Positions 4,941 to 7,163 of a DNA stretch of 7,163 nucleotides are shown one piece after another. A program made the position numbers and the translations under genes. The DNA is taken from contig CANQIY010000049.1 in NCBI GenBank assembly GCA_947624125.1, positions 1 through 7,163 of the forward strand. The letters run 5' to 3'. Origin of the DNA: an uncultured Bacilli bacterium. Lineage in GTDB: Bacteria; Bacillota_I; Bacilli_A; RF39; UBA660. The notes beneath the pieces were generated by a model. That model made no database searches. It was not told where the DNA came from and saw nothing but the letters and a program-made list of their open reading frames with translations. Numbering within the stretch: the stretch's first letter is position 1; every line of letters begins with the position of its first letter.

Positions 4941-6170
4941 ATGAAAACAAATAAATATAATTGGAATCAAGATAATTTAGCTGAATTATTAAATAATTTA
5001 TTATTTTTCTTAAAAATAGAAAAAAAGCCTTCCGAACTTTTAAAAATTATTCTTGATATTAATAATTTACTTGGATGGTTTATTGAAGAAAATCCTTATT
5101 ATATAGATAAATTTAAAATATATGAAAAAATAAATGACGCGATTAATGTTAATATAAACCATCTTAAAAATGGTAAAAAAGAAATACTCGCTAATTGTAA
5201 TGAATTATGTTATCTTTTACTTAATTTTAATCCAAATAATACAACAAAAGATAATTTATGTCAAAAATATGAATATGAAAAAATATTAGTTCAAGAAAAT
5301 TCTTTTTTAATACCTACTTATAAAGATTATCAAGAGACAACTGAGTTTATAAGTTATCCTAGAAAAATAAAAAATATTTCTTTATCTAAAGATGATTTAC
5401 TTGATTTAACTCATGATTTTTATAAAAGTTTAAATTCTTATTTTTTCCATTATTTTTATAAAACGTTTAAAGATAGATATCATAATTTTCGTTTTAATAA
5501 TGAAGAAAATAATGAACATGATGGGTATACTTTAATATATGAATATTTAAATAAAATTTATATTAATGTTACTAGATATGGTAATATTGGGGATTTTGTT
5601 ACTACTGTTCATGAATATGCGCATGCAACTAGTTATCAAATTAATTCAGAACATACTTTATATAATAAAATTCTTTTAAATGAAGCTGATTCTATTTTTT
5701 TAGAACTTTTAGCTACTGACTATTATTATAAAATAACAAATGATAATAGTGCACTGTATTTAAAAAATAATAGTCATCTTATGTATAGTGAATATATAAA
5801 TGACATTATTAGTTTTTATGAATTAGTTCAAATGGAAAATAAATTACAACGTAATTTTAAAAATAAAAAAGAAATAATTAAAAATTGGCAAGAAATAAAT
5901 TATTTTCCTTTTAATCTATATAATATTCTTAATAATCATCAATATGAATATGCTTTTAGTTATATATTAGCTTTAGAATTATATAATTTATTTCAAGAGG
6001 ATAAAGATAAAGCTTTAGATACTTTAAAGAAATTAATTGAACTTAAATGTCATAATAGTAAAGAATATTATGTTAATGTTAAAAAGTTAGGCTTAATACC
6101 TAATCTTAATTTGTTAACATATGAACGGGAGTTACAAAGAGAACTTAAGCAAAGTCATACCATAAAATAA
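4941..6170 (+). CDS. Compact M3-like zinc metallopeptidase (oligoendopeptidase F-like)
   Basis: A predicted cytoplasmic peptidase of 409 residues, numbered from ATG 4941. The zinc-binding HExxH is HEYAH (224-228). Twenty residues on come NEADS and then LELLA; this E-x-x-S-x-x-x-E pattern (Glu248 and Glu255) resembles the third zinc ligand region of M3 peptidases, E-V-A-S-T-x-x-E in PepF. A further M3-like segment, YEYAFSYILALELY (335-348), matches the Tyr-rich substrate-binding stretch, and LGLIPN near the end matches the late L-G motif. There is no signal peptide or membrane segment. PepF proteins are near 600 residues, so much of the usual N-terminal lid is missing or reduced. An unusual gluzincin of another family is the main alternative. 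It is divergent from glmS, and its last 26 bases overlap the end of the LamG gene. The substrate is unknown, short peptides being likely. Confidence 0.72.
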   Translation: MKTNKYNWNQDNLAELLNNLLFFLKIEKKPSELLKIILDINNLLGWFIEENPYYIDKFKIYEKINDAINVNINHLKNGKKEILANCNELCYLLLNFNPNNTTKDNLCQKYEYEKILVQENSFLIPTYKDYQETTEFISYPRKIKNISLSKDDLLDLTHDFYKSLNSYFFHYFYKTFKDRYHNFRFNNEENNEHDGYTLIYEYLNKIYINVTRYGNIGDFVTTVHEYAHATSYQINSEHTLYNKILLNEADSIFLELLATDYYYKITNDNSALYLKNNSHLMYSEYINDIISFYELVQMENKLQRNFKNKKEIIKNWQEINYFPFNLYNILNNHQYEYAFSYILALELYNLFQEDKDKALDTLKKLIELKCHNSKEYYVNVKKLGLIPNLNLLTYERELQRELKQSHTIK

Positions 6171-7131
6171 TATTATTATGACTATCTATTATTTTTAAAT
6201 TATAAATATAACCATTAAAGTAACCATCAATTTCCCAGTTAGAGCGACCTAAATAATTACTAGTTCTTAAAACATTTCTTACATATTCCGTAACATTATA
6301 AGTATTGGTAATTCCAAGTTGACCATTTTTATAAATTCGTTGTTCATAAGAATTAGTATTTTTGATTAGTTCGGTTTTGATTTCCATTTTTTTGTCTAAG
6401 TCTATGCCATTTGTTAAATTAGTTGAACCTCTTGAAGATTTTTCATATCGTGTATCTATATTTAAAGTAGTATTATCAATTTCTCTGTTAGCTATAAAAA
6501 TATTATCATTTCCATTACTAGTTGCTTCTCCCCTAACAACTTCATTACCAAAATCAAATATCCTACTCCATCTATTTAGGGCTTTCCACTTAGCCTCGAA
6601 TATAACCGTAAAACCCGAATTCCAGTCGATAGTAGCGGGTAAATCGGCAACATCAGCATAATCATCTCGGCCATCAAAAAATAAAGCTGTTTGCCCTTCT
6701 TCCTCATCATAAACTATACTAGCTCCATTTTTAAAAACAGCATCATAGTTATTGCCACTTAAATCTTTGGTAAATAGATTACTATCAAAATATAGATAGC
6801 AATTTACACTTTCAGTAGTATCCACTACTACTTTATTTGCTTCATAATCATAGCTTAAAACATTTTCTATTATATTTCCATCTATTCCGATACATTGGGA
6901 TTTATTTTTATTGTAATGATAGCCATCAATTGAAAAATCGGTACTTTCTTTATAACTACCATCTTCATTCTGCAACATAATTGCTAAACTATTTTCTTTT
7001 TGACTATTTATGATGTCTAATTTAACTTCATCTAATACTGTTTCTTTTTTATAAAATAATTTAAATAAACTAAAAGAAATTATACCTAAACATATAAAAA
7101 TAACAATTATTCTTTTGTTAATAACTTGCAT
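6145..7131 (-). CDS. Membrane-anchored LamG-like surface protein with a two-Cys module
   Basis: A 328-residue protein with a cytoplasmic Lys/Arg N-terminus and a hydrophobic segment at about 8-27, an uncleaved anchor or signal peptide, so the rest should lie outside the membrane. Residues about 60-116 form a small module, DGYHYNKNKSQC (69-80) through NCYLYFD (110-116), whose two cysteines (80, 111) could form a disulfide. From about 120 to the end is a LamG/concanavalin-like beta-sandwich: DLSGNNYDA, ALFFDGRDDYADV, FTVIFEAKW, WSRIFDFGN, IYKNGQ, LGRSN, YIYNLKIID and a closing LWYDF. Such domains often bind glycans or proteins; the ligand here is unknown. The ATG has GGGAG eight bases upstream (7140-7144). 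Its end overlaps the convergent peptidase gene. Its promoter is mostly outside the window. Confidence 0.8.
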   Translation of the reverse strand: MQVINKRIIVIFICLGIISFSLFKLFYKKETVLDEVKLDIINSQKENSLAIMLQNEDGSYKESTDFSIDGYHYNKNKSQCIGIDGNIIENVLSYDYEANKVVVDTTESVNCYLYFDSNLFTKDLSGNNYDAVFKNGASIVYDEEEGQTALFFDGRDDYADVADLPATIDWNSGFTVIFEAKWKALNRWSRIFDFGNEVVRGEATSNGNDNIFIANREIDNTTLNIDTRYEKSSRGSTNLTNGIDLDKKMEIKTELIKNTNSYEQRIYKNGQLGITNTYNVTEYVRNVLRTSNYLGRSNWEIDGYFNGYIYNLKIIDSHNNIILWYDFA

Positions 7132-7163
7132 TACTTTTTCTCCCTTTATTTTATATTTGTTAT

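Noticed and set aside
6164..6195. A/T-only stem (AAAATAATA with TATTATTTT) as terminator of the peptidase gene
   Set aside because: Nine A-T pairs around a 14-base loop are weak, and such repeats arise easily by chance in this composition.
6362..6661. Plus-strand open frame opposite the LamG-like gene
   Set aside because: It is antisense to a convincing LamG coding region and lacks start signals.

Overview
The window looks like a chromosomal segment from a very AT-rich Bacillota/Mycoplasmatota-type bacterium. Supporting signs are heavy A/T codon use, purine-rich Shine-Dalgarno sites, sigma-A-like promoters and a glmS ribozyme. TGA serves as a stop (end of der) and TGG encodes tryptophan, so the standard bacterial code (table 11) fits and Mycoplasma code 4 does not. 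The style of the exported proteins (pilin-like protein, two-cysteine module plus LamG, short Lys-rich signal peptides) recalls uncultured gut Bacilli such as RF39-type lineages. That placement is inference.

Left edge (1-396, minus strand): the first 22 codons of an exported protein leave the window at base 1. They have a near-consensus promoter and a perfect AGGAGG site. The stretch between this gene and der is an unusual polypyrimidine/polypurine tract with a GC-rich inverted repeat and a short candidate terminator for der.

Centre (397-4783, minus strand): transcription runs glmS, engB, a type IV pilin-like gene, der. GlmS makes glucosamine-6-phosphate for cell-wall precursors. EngB and Der are GTPases of 50S ribosome assembly. 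The pilin-like gene sits between the two GTPases and is closely coupled to der: its stop codon touches der's ribosome-binding site. Promoter-like boxes with 17-18 bp spacers precede glmS, engB and the pilin gene, so the cluster can be read as several transcripts as well as by readthrough. The glmS leader contains a compact glmS ribozyme, a self-cleaving RNA that responds to glucosamine-6-phosphate; P1, P2, P3 and P4 can all be drawn.

Right part (4887-7163): divergent from glmS is a compact M3-like zinc metallopeptidase (plus strand). It meets tail-to-tail, with a 26-bp overlap, a membrane-anchored protein (minus strand) that has a two-cysteine module and a LamG-like domain. No mobile elements, CRISPR arrays, tRNA or rRNA genes were seen. 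I see no clearly new multi-gene system; the most notable items are the small ribozyme with its alternative pairing and the exported or surface genes set among housekeeping genes.
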